From the NCBI GenBank assembly GCA_030762175.1, contig CM060833.1, positions 70,595,501 through 70,659,500 of the forward strand: a stretch of DNA of 64,000 nt, read 5' to 3'. The notes beneath the pieces are model-generated. The model made no database searches, was not told where the DNA came from, and saw only the letters and a program-made list of their open reading frames with translations. Shown piece after piece: positions 12,477-22,889 of the stretch; the stretch's first letter is position 1, and every line of letters starts with the position of its first letter. A program made the translations under genes and the position numbers. The stretch comes from Metallyticus violacea (taxonomy: Eukaryota > Arthropoda > Insecta > Mantodea > Metallyticidae).

Positions 12477-12985
12477 TTACAAAATCACATGAGGTATACA
12501 CGTTGTCACATACACACAATACACCATTTTTCTCATCATGCAAAGGAGTTTCCTGCCTAAACTCGGGTTTCTCGTGTTCCAGCACCGACGGTGCAGTAAG
12601 ATGTTTAAATGGAACCATGCTTCATCGGTGAAGAATATGAAACGTGAATCAAATACACCATCCTTAACGCTCCGGAAAATCCAGTTACAGACATTTAACG
12701 AATAGCAATTATCATATGGTTGTAACTGCTGGAAAATAGCTACATGAAACATATGGTTTCAGTTTAGACAGTTTTCCTAACTGCAGTTTGAGACACTTGT
12801 GTAAGACGTGAGAAAAGTTTAGGACTAATCTTTCCCCAGTTCTTCTTATCCAGAATAGAATCCCTTTGTCCAAATCTGCTTACAAATAACCATACAGCTT
12901 CTCTGGAGAGACAGAGAGAGAGAAGATACAAAATAAAACAAAAATGAAATAAAATTAAATCTGCAATACTCCGTCCCGGCATCTT
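12477..12985 (-). pseudogene. Tc1/mariner-superfamily transposase relic, DUF4817-type
   Basis: Two minus-strand ORFs (12764-12982, then 12477-12752) are consecutive pieces of one protein. The first ends in a helix-turn-helix-like segment with RLTQVSQTAVRKT. The second reads QLQPYD, then CNWIFRSVKDGVFD, then FFTDEAWFHLN, and resumes with a degraded NPSL..LLCMMRKMVY block. This is the usual order for the arthropod transposases whose N-terminus is Pfam DUF4817: HTH, an LQ(E)LQP.D linker, the first catalytic aspartate in F(S/T)DEA.F, then the ENPH..HE..LHD..V block. The second and third catalytic residues are missing, and frameshifts separate the pieces. No TIRs were identified. Confidence 0.75.
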
Positions 12986-12999
12986 GTTACCTATACCGG

Positions 13000-13820
13000 G
13001 ATATATATATGATTCCAGTTTTTATAATTTATTAATCAATTAATTACCACAGTGCACTATAATGTTACAGATCATAATCTGCAATTATATCCCTAAATAA
13101 ACAAAATAAAAGTCTTTAAAATAAAACACTTAATCCAATAAAAATTCACTACACTAAATAAAATTACAATCTACTGGGAACCAATGAAATAACCAAAAGC
13201 TGGTAGACAGCTAACTACGTAACTAATATTAACCGTAGGTAGCCGAACATCAAGATGCTGGTAACCAACTCCACCTTCCTCACATCTGGAAAAATTGTAA
13301 TTTCTCCTTATTACTTTTTAATTTCATCTTCTAAATTCGCTGTTTTTTACTTTGTTTCAAACATTGTTTCTCTTAAAGTTTAATTGTTTATATGTTCTTA
13401 TAATATGAATAATATAAACTAATATCTACGCACATTAAAACTTTCACTTAGTGTATTTCTACCCTTTATAATTAATCATTACACTTCACTATAGCAATCA
13501 TCCATTAATTTAGTATTTGGATACATTTTTTTATACATATAACCCTTCTTCACTAAATCATTTACTCACTACTGTTCACCTATTAACTCTCCGCTGCTTT
13601 CGTATTTTATATATCCTATCTAATATTTCAATTAAATTGTATCACTCATATTTACTCATACATTCATCACTTAAACACGTTTTACCATCACCATTTATTA
13701 TTCATCATTTTCTTTTCCTAGACTGCTCTGTTCCTGCTATTTCCTCGTTGTCCTTACTTCCCCTACGATCTTCATTCTTTCTCCCCTTTCTGCACTACAT
13801 TATTTGTTACAATAACTATC
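13000..13820. other. AT-rich DNA with no recognised feature
   Basis: The open frame running through 13517-14038 is a by-product of the adjoining CTT/CTC/TTA array and has no protein motif of its own. Confidence 0.6.
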
Positions 13821-13905
13821 ACTTCTTCTTGATCTTCTCCTTCTCCTTCTCCTCCTCCTCCTCCTCCTCCTCCTCCTTCTTCTTCTTCTTCTTCTTCTTC
13901 TTCTT

Positions 13906-13988
<83 letters not shown>

Positions 13989-14004
13989 CATCATCATTAT
14001 TATT
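13821..14004. repeat. Compound trinucleotide array (TTC, CTC, TTC, TTA)
   Basis: An ordered array: mixed CTT/CTC units, a block of CTC, a block of CTT, then a block of TTA ending in a few TCA units. It produces long homopolymeric reading frames on both strands, which are not genes. Confidence 0.95.
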
Positions 14005-15484
14005 CAGTATTCGGGATGGTTTGGGATGGTTTGTATAGTGCTGTGTGTTAATAATGTAATTATGATATTTTATCAATCTCTTTTCTCTCCCCTCTCAAAG
14101 AAGGTACAGCGGGGAATTTTATTGAAAACCGCCTTCTTATTCTCCCTTTTCGAATTTTTAATAACTAGGGATGCAAGTTGGGGCATAAATACGTGCGAGT
14201 TACCAATCACTTGAATTCTGAAACATTTACCTGTTCACAAATTGCCTTAGTACCGTTTGACTTCTTTTGCCATCTGTTTTGTTTATTCTTCTAGGAACTG
14301 CTATTGCAAAATGTTGGGCAAAAGCGAACGAACGTACCCGAAATATTCCATACGATTCAAAAGAGTGAGATGATGGTTTCCAATACGAATACAATTTCTC
14401 ATCTCAGGCATTCTATGATATGAAGTTTGCAATTCTGAAATTCCCGCGTAAGGAGTGGGTTACTGGCTTATCGCAAAAATCGAGCTCTTCATTAATACTT
14501 TAATATCTGGAAATAGAGAGTGATGTCGAAAATTCCACTTTGGAAAGTGTTCCTTTTCCATGCTAATTCTGGAAAGGGAGATGAAGATAACCGTTACCAG
14601 ACTTGTGATGCAGGAATATAAAATCATTTAGCAAGCTTTCTAAAACTTTTTTCGCAATTATAATAAATTAAATTTCCTGAATAATTATATATTGGTTAGC
14701 CAAAGAGAAAAACTGTATAGCTTTGTAACTCTGAAACTACGAATTCTTGAAACAGCTTTCTTTATGGCAATATCTAGACTAAACTTTCTATTGTTGCAAT
14801 GTTTATTACAATTTTGATATCTTACATAGAAACTTTCTTAACATATTGTTATATGTCCTTATTTAGGGATAATTAATTTATAATGACAAATTCTATTTGA
14901 CAAAACATTACAACGTTTTGCAGAAATATAAAAATGTTATTGAATTGAGGCTTAATCACCCCCCCTGCGCCTTGAATACCGATAAGCACGCTCCTCTTCA
15001 ATTAGTGTATAGTGCATCTAATTTTGTTACACCAAAAAGAATACTTTTATCTCAAATAATTGATTATGTATGGAAATATATCAGTAAGTAGAAATATATA
15101 GTAGGTTACACTGGGCTCGTAAATTAGCTATCAAAATTATTCTAGATATTTTAAAAAATAAAAACATTAATCTAGGTATATTGAAGACCTCTAAATTAAA
15201 TATTTTATTAACACCCGGTATACTGCAAGCTTTCTACGAACGAATAATATAAAAAAGTATATTTTAACAGTATACGATGTTCTTTTGAATTTCGGCCCTA
15301 CTTTTTTAATTCCGAAGTACGTGTGATACTCAAAAATTAACTTAAGCTACCTAATTTATTCATGCCCAAACTATAATATTTTAAAACTAGGATGTTTATA
15401 TTCATCTGTTTTTCTTTTCGTAGGAAGTCTTAATTATAGCAAAATTTCCACAAAAGAAACTATTTAATGTGAAACGTGTCCGAC

Positions 15485-15486
<2 letters not shown>
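14005..15486. other. No recognised feature
   Basis: AT-rich. Short ORFs only (62-64 codons). No repeat similarity to other parts of the window was noted. Confidence 0.55.

Positions 15487-15522
<36 letters not shown>
15487..15522. repeat. (TA)n microsatellite
   Basis: About 18 TA units without interruption. Confidence 0.95.
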
Positions 15523-15524
<2 letters not shown>

Positions 15525-16370
15525 AATTGTAGAAATTGCCAAAATAATGCAAAAGCGGATACAACGTGAAACATAAAGGGTCAGTTCCAATATTCTGAAC
15601 ATCTAAAGTGTCTCAAAGCAGGGTCACTTAACTTCATATTGCCTCTTGATGTTCTTGCTGGAAATTGAAAACTTCTCCGTTGGACAGTCGGTCGGCAATA
15701 GAAACTACAACTTTGTGGGTAGCATCCTCTTTCAATATAAAGACACTGAGTAAGAGTAACTCGTAAAAGTGCCCAAGTGCTTCATCTCGAAAAATTTATC
15801 TGCAATCGATTCGTCTGCTACAGCAATACCGCATATCCGCCGCGAAATCGTCAGTTGTTTTCTTTATATCGACGATATTCCAACATGCTTTCTTCATTTA
15901 CTCTTATGGTTCAGTTTTCATGTCTCCCCCCCCCCCTTCATAAAACGAAATGCACTTTACCCATAGAGCATTTTTTGTCATTGAAAAAATTTAAAGTTTT
16001 TCTCTATTACTTTATAAATTGTGAAATAAATAAAGTTCAAAGAAAGAAAATTAAAACAATGAGTATATAGAAGAATATAACACGGATAAAGGCACATTAG
16101 GAGATGCTTAGAATTTTTTTAGTAGTAGCAATGGACGTTTGTAGTAGCAGTTTTAAAGTAAACACAACAAGTAGGTATAACTGTCCCATGGACCTTACGG
16201 CCGTCCTTGTAACATTCAAAATATACATGCCTACGTACATACAAACATCGATATACAGACATCACAATTTTCCTATGAACCCCTTACTCCTGAGTCCGCA
16301 CTTCCCTTTACCCACCCTTCTCACCAATTCCCCTCTCGTCCCATAGCCAATAGCCTTCTCTAAATATGGT
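15523..16370. other. No recognised gene; includes an 11-base C run
   Basis: A homopolymer of 11 C occurs at 15926-15936. The overlapping ORFs at 15769-16070 and 16104-16346 have no recognisable domain. Confidence 0.5.
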
Positions 16371-16399
16371 CGATTTGTGTTGTGTTATCTCTCATGCAC

Positions 16400-16797
16400 C
16401 AACACTTCCCGGCAGATATTCAAACTTCTGTTGTAATCCAGAAATTGCAGTGGAAATGCTCATTTCTTAAAATCTCTGTTTCCCTTCATTCTGCCAGAAT
16501 ATGCCTCCAGGTTTCACTTTCTCCACACGATGGTAAATGTTTCCCTCTAGAGCATTAATAGTTTTATTTCCTTTCCCAGCACCTAATCTGCGCCATATGA
16601 TACCACTTCTTTCTTCTCTACCATGGTCATGCAGATAATCTCCCCTCCCCCACACCCGATCTATGAACCTGAAGGTTAAGTATCTTTCTCTGCGCATTGA
16701 GTCTCAGTATATTGAGTCTCTCTATCTATATTTCGCAAAGTCTGTTAACTATTTTGGAACTAAGGCACGCAATGTCCTCTCCCCTTAACCAAATATA

Positions 16798-16859
<62 letters not shown>

Positions 16860-17420
16860 AAGCCTTTCCTTATTTTTGATGCCCAACCCGTATCCCACCC
16901 TTCCCTTATTTGCTCTCTCATACAAACTGCTCGAAGAAGAGCTTGATCCCCCGTATTATTCTCAACCAGCACTTAATGTTCTTATTTTTAAATTTACGCT
17001 TTCGTTAAAGATATCAAAATCTTTAAGAACCCCATAATTTGCTGAGCCCCTCCCTACTTGTAGCAACCGGTTCAGAAATTACCTTTGTACCTGATTCAGT
17101 TCCTCGGCGTATGTCATAGTTGACCTCACAACCGCCCTGTACACCATCTCCATTATTCTCAGCAGTGTTTCCGGTATTGTCCCAAAATCTTTAATGCCTT
17201 ATGCACTTGCGTTTTGCGATGCATACTTTTTTTGCTTAGCTCCCGTTCAGTGACCCCCAAATATGTACATTTCCTCACCTGCATACTCCCACTTCTCTTT
17301 CCTGCTGCACCCCGCACCGTAAGAATCAGTATACTTAGAGACATTGATTTTGGAAGTTATTTTTTGTAAGTTAATCGCACTGGTCTTATTTTCAGTCCAC
17401 TTATTACTAGTTTATTACCA
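16400..17420 (-). pseudogene. Non-LTR retrotransposon reverse transcriptase, C-terminal relic
   Basis: On the minus strand, reading from 17400 down, there is a block with YLGVTERELS (the KYLGV motif of LINE reverse transcriptases). Next comes MVYRAVVRSTMTYAEELNQ, resembling the thumb-region Y.S.V...L.YG..W..., then a degraded ERIQ/FL-RLL region. Further on is a C-terminal segment with VEKVKPGGIFW and a degraded ETWRHILAE, similar to the E(T)..H.L.EC motif near the LINE ORF2 end. Stops and frameshifts are frequent. A TA microsatellite has expanded inside it at 16801-16855. The domain order and the absence of other explanations support a LINE. The clade is not settled. Confidence 0.6.
16801..16855. 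repeat. (TA)n microsatellite within LINE relic
   Basis: About 27 TA units, perfectly alternating, located between two readable pieces of the minus-strand LINE relic. Confidence 0.95.
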
Positions 17421-17710
17421 ACTTTTTATGAATACCTCTTTTTCCTTGAACAGTGCACGAGAAAACTTAATATGCTTGAAAGAGATTCACACATTCTTTC
17501 TAATTATGTTTTAATCATCTCGCAACTAAGATTCTTGAAAATGATCCCAGTCGAAAACTGCAGACAAACTAGAGAAAGTTATTCATTAGAGAAGAAGTGC
17601 TCGGCTCAAGCATCAAAAGCACTTGAAGAATCAGGAGATTTATCAGAAAATTTGGCCAATAACCAACCATTCTCCGTGAAAAGTCGAGCAATCATCACAG
17701 CAACTAAGGT

Positions 17711-17722
17711 TAAGAAAGAAGG

Positions 17723-17765
<43 letters not shown>

Positions 17766-17998
17766 GGAAGGAAGGAAGAAAGAAAGAAATAAGAAAGAAG
17801 GAGAGGAAGAAAGAAAGGAAGCAAGCAAGCAAGAAAGAAAGGAAGGAAGGAAGAGAGAGAGAGAGAGAGAGAGAAAGGAAGAAAGAAAGAAGAAAGAGAG
17901 AGAGAGAGGAAGGAAGGAAGGACGGAAGTACGGAGGGAAGGAAGGAAAAAAGAAAGAAAGAAAGAAAGAAAGAAAGAAGAAAGGAAGGAAGGAAGAAG

Positions 17999-18094
<96 letters not shown>

Positions 18095-18218
18095 AAGGAA
18101 GAAAGAAAGAAAGAAGAAAGGAAGGCAGCAAGAAAGAAAGGAAGGAAGGAAGGAAGGAAGGAAGGAAGGAAGGAAAGAAGAAGGGAAGAAAGAAATAAGA
18201 AAGAGAGAGAGAAAGGAA

Positions 18219-18250
<32 letters not shown>

Positions 18251-18266
18251 TAAGAAAGAGAGAGAG

Positions 18267-18325
<59 letters not shown>

Positions 18326-18382
18326 ATGAACGAAAGAAGAAAGAAAGGAAGCAAGAAAGAAAGAAAGGAAGGAAGGAAGAAG

Positions 18383-18416
<34 letters not shown>

Positions 18417-18454
18417 GAGAAAGAAAGGAAGGAAGAAAGAAAGAAAGAAGAGAG

Positions 18455-18489
<35 letters not shown>

Positions 18490-18499
18490 AGAAAGGAAG

Positions 18500-18558
<59 letters not shown>

Positions 18559-18567
18559 CAGACAGAC
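17711..18567. repeat. 857-bp purine tract of GAAA/GA/GGAA repeats
   Basis: A nearly pure G+A strand made of interleaved GAAA, GGAA and GA runs, with very few pyrimidines (isolated GCAA, GACA and GAAT variants) until a short GACA block at the end. The long Phe/Leu/Ser or Lys/Arg/Glu reading frames across it are artefacts. Such homopurine-homopyrimidine mirror sequences can adopt triplex (H-DNA) structures, which is established for this sequence type but not shown here. Confidence 0.97.
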
Positions 18568-18619
18568 GTGTTTTCAGAGCTGAGCCATCAACTCCCTGAA
18601 ATGCTCATAAACTCTACCT

Positions 18620-19040
18620 GTACAAGTTTGTTATACAGAGTGATTACTGCGTTACTTCAATGCCTCAAAGGAACTTTGGGAGACTAAGAAATTCTGCTGC
18701 CGCACCAAGCGAGAGAGCAATTTTTGACATGCCAAACTAACAATTCTGTAAATTAGATGTCATCTTCTGAGCGTTATAGTCTGAAGAGAGTTGCTCTGAT
18801 TCACCAATACAGAGAATTTAAATAAAAGTATCGCCATGTTTCTGCAACAGGTAAAGTTGATTGAAACTACTAGTAAAAAGCTCCTAAGAGCATATTTTCG
18901 GCAACAAATACATTTTGAGATATGGGCCATAAATATTCGAATTTGAAGACCTGTAGTGTCCACGCTCCTGCAAAGTTGTATTTCGTCATGAGTATGATCT
19001 GTTAAAGTTTCCGAGTGTCTCATGACCAAAAATTCAAAGC
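18620..19040 (-). pseudogene. Possible Tc1/mariner 3' end relic
   Basis: The stretch TATACAGAGTGATTACTGCG at about 18633 resembles termini of arthropod Tc1/mariner elements. On the minus strand, the sequence above it contains degraded coding-like stretches, including a Cys/His segment similar to the C-terminal tails of DUF4817-type transposases. No catalytic motif or partner TIR was found, so this is weak. Confidence 0.25.
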
Positions 19041-19580
19041 ATTAAAGCTATGTCATCGGGGAGACCATGCTATTAGACCTACATGACTATTCTACTATTT
19101 GGTAAAAAGTCTGATTCAGGTATTGCTGCACAATATGTAGAAAATGAGCTGGCGCTCCATCATGCATGATTCACATTCGTGATACATAGAATCTCGGCTA
19201 GTTGGCAAACGAATTGCTTACGTATTACCGTTAATGCACTGCGGAGGTAAGAACAACCAATGAGAAAAGAGTAATGAAGTCAATGTTGAAAGTAGCCCAT
19301 ACCACACAAATAAGAAGATAGTTTAATGTCTTGAGTATGTTAACTAGACACGTTTGACCGCAATAAAAAATAGGTCATTCTCTCAACAGATATTTGTTCA
19401 CGGAACATGGGAACTGTTTTCACCAACTCTACCTGCTGTGAAAATAATTAGGCATGCTCTATTTAAATATCCTATGTATAGGTCTTTCAAATAATCAGTT
19501 TCTTTGAAAATAAGGATGTAATGTTCTTGAAGTAGCACAGCTGCAAGTATCAAATACGATACAAGCATCTCTGGACAAAC

Positions 19581-19695
19581 GTCACGGGTGACCGATATCT
19601 TTAAGGCACGGACTTGTGAACGAGAGGTCTACGGTTGGGATTCTGCCTATTTTTCAGGTTTTCTTTTCTCATCAATAGCAAATGCCGGAAAGTAC
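19581..19695 (+). repeat. SINE family B, degenerate 5' portion
   Basis: A tRNA-like head reads GTGACCGATATC, then CACGGACTTGTGAACGAGAG, then a B-box-like GGTTGGGATTC. It is followed by the family B body (TTTTCAGGTTTTC, CAAATGCCGG). It aligns with the full copies at 59393-59665 and 48835-49137 (minus), with many substitutions, and lacks the 3' third. Confidence 0.65.
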
Positions 19696-19699
19696 TCTA

Positions 19700-21775
19700 C
19701 AACTGAGGCTTAGAAAACTACTTATTCAAATATCCTTTCTCAATTTATAATTTAATTTCATGCACATCTAGATGTACCGTTTGAAATGTCTCAGTAGTAA
19801 AAAACAGGCGTTAAACGTTATTTTAAAATTGTTCATCCAAAGCTACTGGTTGATGCAGCCACAGTCGATAGAGGCACGCTTTCCGAGTTTTTATGTATAA
19901 AAATCAGGTCACACAAGTTACGGTCAGTAAACGGATGCTTACTATGTGCAAAGTGGAAAGGTTTAATTAATTGCGAAGCTCGTAAATGCAAAATGTGTTA
20001 GTACATGCTTTCTCCTGCATTAGTAGCTATTTATTTTATGATTCCTGCCCAGTTGGCTCGTTAAGTTCAAACGCAATGTCAATAAATATTCCTCAACTAA
20101 ACCTCGCGGTTTTTATTTATGGGATAAATTAGAAGAAGCCGTGTACAAAACAAACGTACACGCCCTGGAAGAACTGAAACTTAATATCCAATAGCAGATT
20201 GATGCTATTTTTCAATATAAAATATAGCGAAGGGTCAGTAGATTTTTAGAGGTGCCCGAAACGTATGCACATCGATGATAAGTTTCAAAATATCCTTCAA
20301 ATAATTACATATTTAAGTGATTTTATTGCATAATTAAGGAAAAACGTTTTATATTTTAGTTGTATTATTGACAATGAATGATATCATAACTCATCTAACG
20401 GCTTGTTCCCCGCATACATAAAAACAACACAAGTGGTAAATACTTATAAGGATTTCGTATCTGTATACAAAAGATAATTTGAACAATACGTTCTAAGTAT
20501 TTTATTCAACTTTTACGACACATAACGGCTTCTGGAATAGATAGTTATGAGGCTCTGTCTTAGAAGAAAAATTCCAGTTTAGGGAATTGAAAAAAGTCCA
20601 CTGCGTTGTTACACCTCAAGAATGGAGCAAGAGCTTTCCAAAAATTCTAGGTTGGATCTGTGAGAAAAGTATTCTATATTCTTATTCTGCAAAAATTTAA
20701 TCGCTGAATTTACTGTTTCACGTCTATGCTGCTTTCATATTTTAAATATACACCGATAGTTTGTTTAATATTTACCTTCAAAACCCCCAATATGCTACTT
20801 AACAGTGAACTTTGTATCAACATGTGGGAAGCCTAATGATTATGAAAATGGGATTGTCTGCTATTTAATTAAATAGTTAATTTTACCGCGTTTTAAAAGC
20901 TTTCCTAAATAACAAAAATTCAAGGCGGGGTAGGAACTAAATGACTCTGATTCCAAATCAAACGCACGACTCGCCTAAAAAATAAATTTTCAAATAAGAT
21001 AGCTCTAATCACCGATCTAGCATCCTTGAGGTACATATATTTGTCCAAGCACATTAATGGTGAAAAAATTAAATCTTTGAGACAAGGCTACCGGACTTAT
21101 TTTTTTTTTTAAATACAAGCTCGCAACTGTAAGGTCTATAAGCACAACATGTGATAGAAATAAGCGTAAAACGTTTAGATCATTAGCGGAATAAGGTTCT
21201 CATGAAATATCTATATTTTCTCAGATATTTATCAGGCCTCGCATCTTTCGAGTGTTGCATCACTGGCCAGAATTTTCAGTTACCCAAATCATTTCGAGGA
21301 TCGGATTGTGTTTGGGGGCCATAAACTTCAATCACCCCTAACCACCATTTTCTGGAATTCAAAAGCGCATCATTCACCTGGATTTTCTCATCGGTCAATG
21401 CAGAGCATTATTCATTTCCCCTAGCTGAAAAGCGAAACCATCAATCCGCTCGAAAGAAAGAAAGACAAAGGCAGGACTGAGATTGCATCCTATAGGATAA
21501 TGCTCAAACCCGCATTACCGCTTCAGCACTGCTAATAATGAAATGAAGTGCCAAAACTAGTTTTGACTTGGTTCCATCTAATTTACAGTTTTTTCTAACT
21601 ACTGAATAGTATTTCATGTGTTAAAGAAACTTGGTAATAGTGATTGGATGCATAAAGAATCATATCAGGATTTAAATGGCTTCTGGGAGTGCTGCAAAAC
21701 ATAGCAGCTCTGGCGAAAACGTATTCGAATTTTGGAAAATGCTTCCAAGAAACATATGAATGAATATATACAAAT
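19700..21775. other. No recognised gene
   Basis: AT-rich with no ORF carrying a motif. A mildly GC-richer patch at about 21230-21530 contains a purine string and a GGGTTTGAG-like element on the minus strand. I could not extend this into a SINE. Confidence 0.5.
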
Positions 21776-21779
21776 GAAT

Positions 21780-21835
21780 GAATAGTGTTTAACGCCCGTT
21801 TTTGCTACATAGGCACCACAGGCGATGAACATATA
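21780..21835 (-). repeat. SINE family B, 3' fragment
   Basis: Contains the family B 3' signature AGTGTTTAACGCCCGTTTTT followed by GGCACCACAGGCGATG, as seen on the plus strand of the 48835-49137 copy. The adjacent Tc1/mariner element begins exactly where the SINE similarity stops, so the DNA transposon probably inserted at a TA within or beside the SINE. Confidence 0.7.
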
Positions 21836-22744
21836 CAGAGAGTGCCAAAAAGGTATACACATCTTCAAGCAAAGAAAAAACTGTGTTAGCATAACAAAAC
21901 TGGATTCACACAAACAGAAAATGATGAGTACTAATCATCTTAGACTTTTACAGTTACAACAGCTGCTCAAATGCCCACCTTCGGCGTCGATACACTTCTG
22001 AGTACGAAGGTCTCATCCTCTTGCATCATGTTCCGAAACCACTCACAGTACTGCATTCTCCGATCAGGGTCATCTTCACTTAATGGATGCAAAGTTTTTT
22101 TGGGATGAAAACTTTCAACGTTGCTATTTTAATAATACGACGTACGCTAGTTCTGCTAATACCAGTCTTACGTGCACATTACTTTATAGATTTCTGCGGT
22201 GAGTGCTCAAAACGTTCCAAAACCATAGCGAGGACGCGGGGCTTGTTGCTATGCGAGGTCTCCCAGATCTGCCCTTGTGAACATCGCATACAGTATCATG
22301 AGTCTCGAATTTGTCTAGAATGCGTGCAATTGTTACTCGCGTTGGCGGTTCTGTTCTGTACACAAGTCTCCATTGCCTTTGAACTTGAACAGCATTCTTG
22401 GTTTTCCCAATACAACTTCAAAATTTGCTTTCCGCTGTTACAAAAAATAATCTTGGCTCCATTTTGTTGTAGCAACGCTAGCATAACGTAATGCGAGTCG
22501 CATCTGTTTACAGAACATCATACGATAATCTTGGCTTCATATGTTCATTGTTGATTTACAATAATCTTGCCTTAGTTTGTTCATTGTTGATTTACCCGTC
22601 ATGTAGCAATGCTATCATATGTATGTAAGTCACGTCTATTTACAAAACATCATACTACACATTGCTGTTGTTTTTTGGTCCAACTTAGAAATATATTAAA
22701 TAGATATTTATTGTGAATGTGACATACATTTTTGGCACCCTCGG
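21836..22744 (-). mobile_element. Tc1/mariner element, internally deleted, with TIRs
   Basis: The left terminus CAGAGAGTGCCAAAAAGGTA and the reverse-complemented right terminus CCGAGGGTGCCAAAAATGTA form an imperfect inverted repeat, each flanked by a TA dinucleotide, as expected for the Tc1/mariner superfamily. The element is 909 bp. Its minus strand encodes the N-terminal part of a DUF4817-type transposase and then jumps directly to the last residues of the C-terminal tail. The catalytic region is missing. It therefore could not have moved by itself, but could have been mobilised by a full-length relative. Confidence 0.8.
21945..22484 (-). pseudogene. DUF4817-type transposase, N-terminus joined to C-terminal tail
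   Basis: On the minus strand, after a start region at about 22480, the frames give QWRLVYRTEPP, then IARILDKFETHDTVCDVHKG, then RSGRPR, the standard HTH end and GRPR linker. Downstream pieces match the second HTH, a VYIPK-like segment (in degraded form) and a MMQEDE block. At about 22000 the reading jumps to KCIDAEGGHL, which belongs to the extreme C-terminus of these proteins (R(V)..CI.A.GGHFEHLL). The F(S)DEA, QDGA and L.PLD catalytic blocks are absent. Stops and frameshifts are also present. The junction is sharp, which favours one internal deletion over gradual erosion. Confidence 0.75.
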
Positions 22745-22889
22745 TATATGCATACATATATGAATGACCTATAGTTGATGTATATATTAACTATAGGGTC
22801 TTCCAATAAGAGTCGTACTTTTAAATTAAAACTAATTGCATAAGAGAAATTTAATTATTTAATTATTATTAATAATATGAAGAACACTT

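Noticed and set aside
13517..14038. 173-codon plus-strand ORF and two overlapping minus-strand ORFs
   Set aside because: Their length comes from the CTT/CTC/TTA array, which has no stops in these frames. The residues are homopolymeric.
16760..16972. Minus-strand ORF with an alternating Tyr-Ile run
   Set aside because: The run is the TA microsatellite. Only the flanking residues belong to the LINE relic.
17643..18583. Long ORFs of 85-214 codons on both strands
   Set aside because: Translations of the GAAA/GA/GGAA purine tract (Phe/Leu/Ser or Lys/Arg/Glu repeats), not genes.
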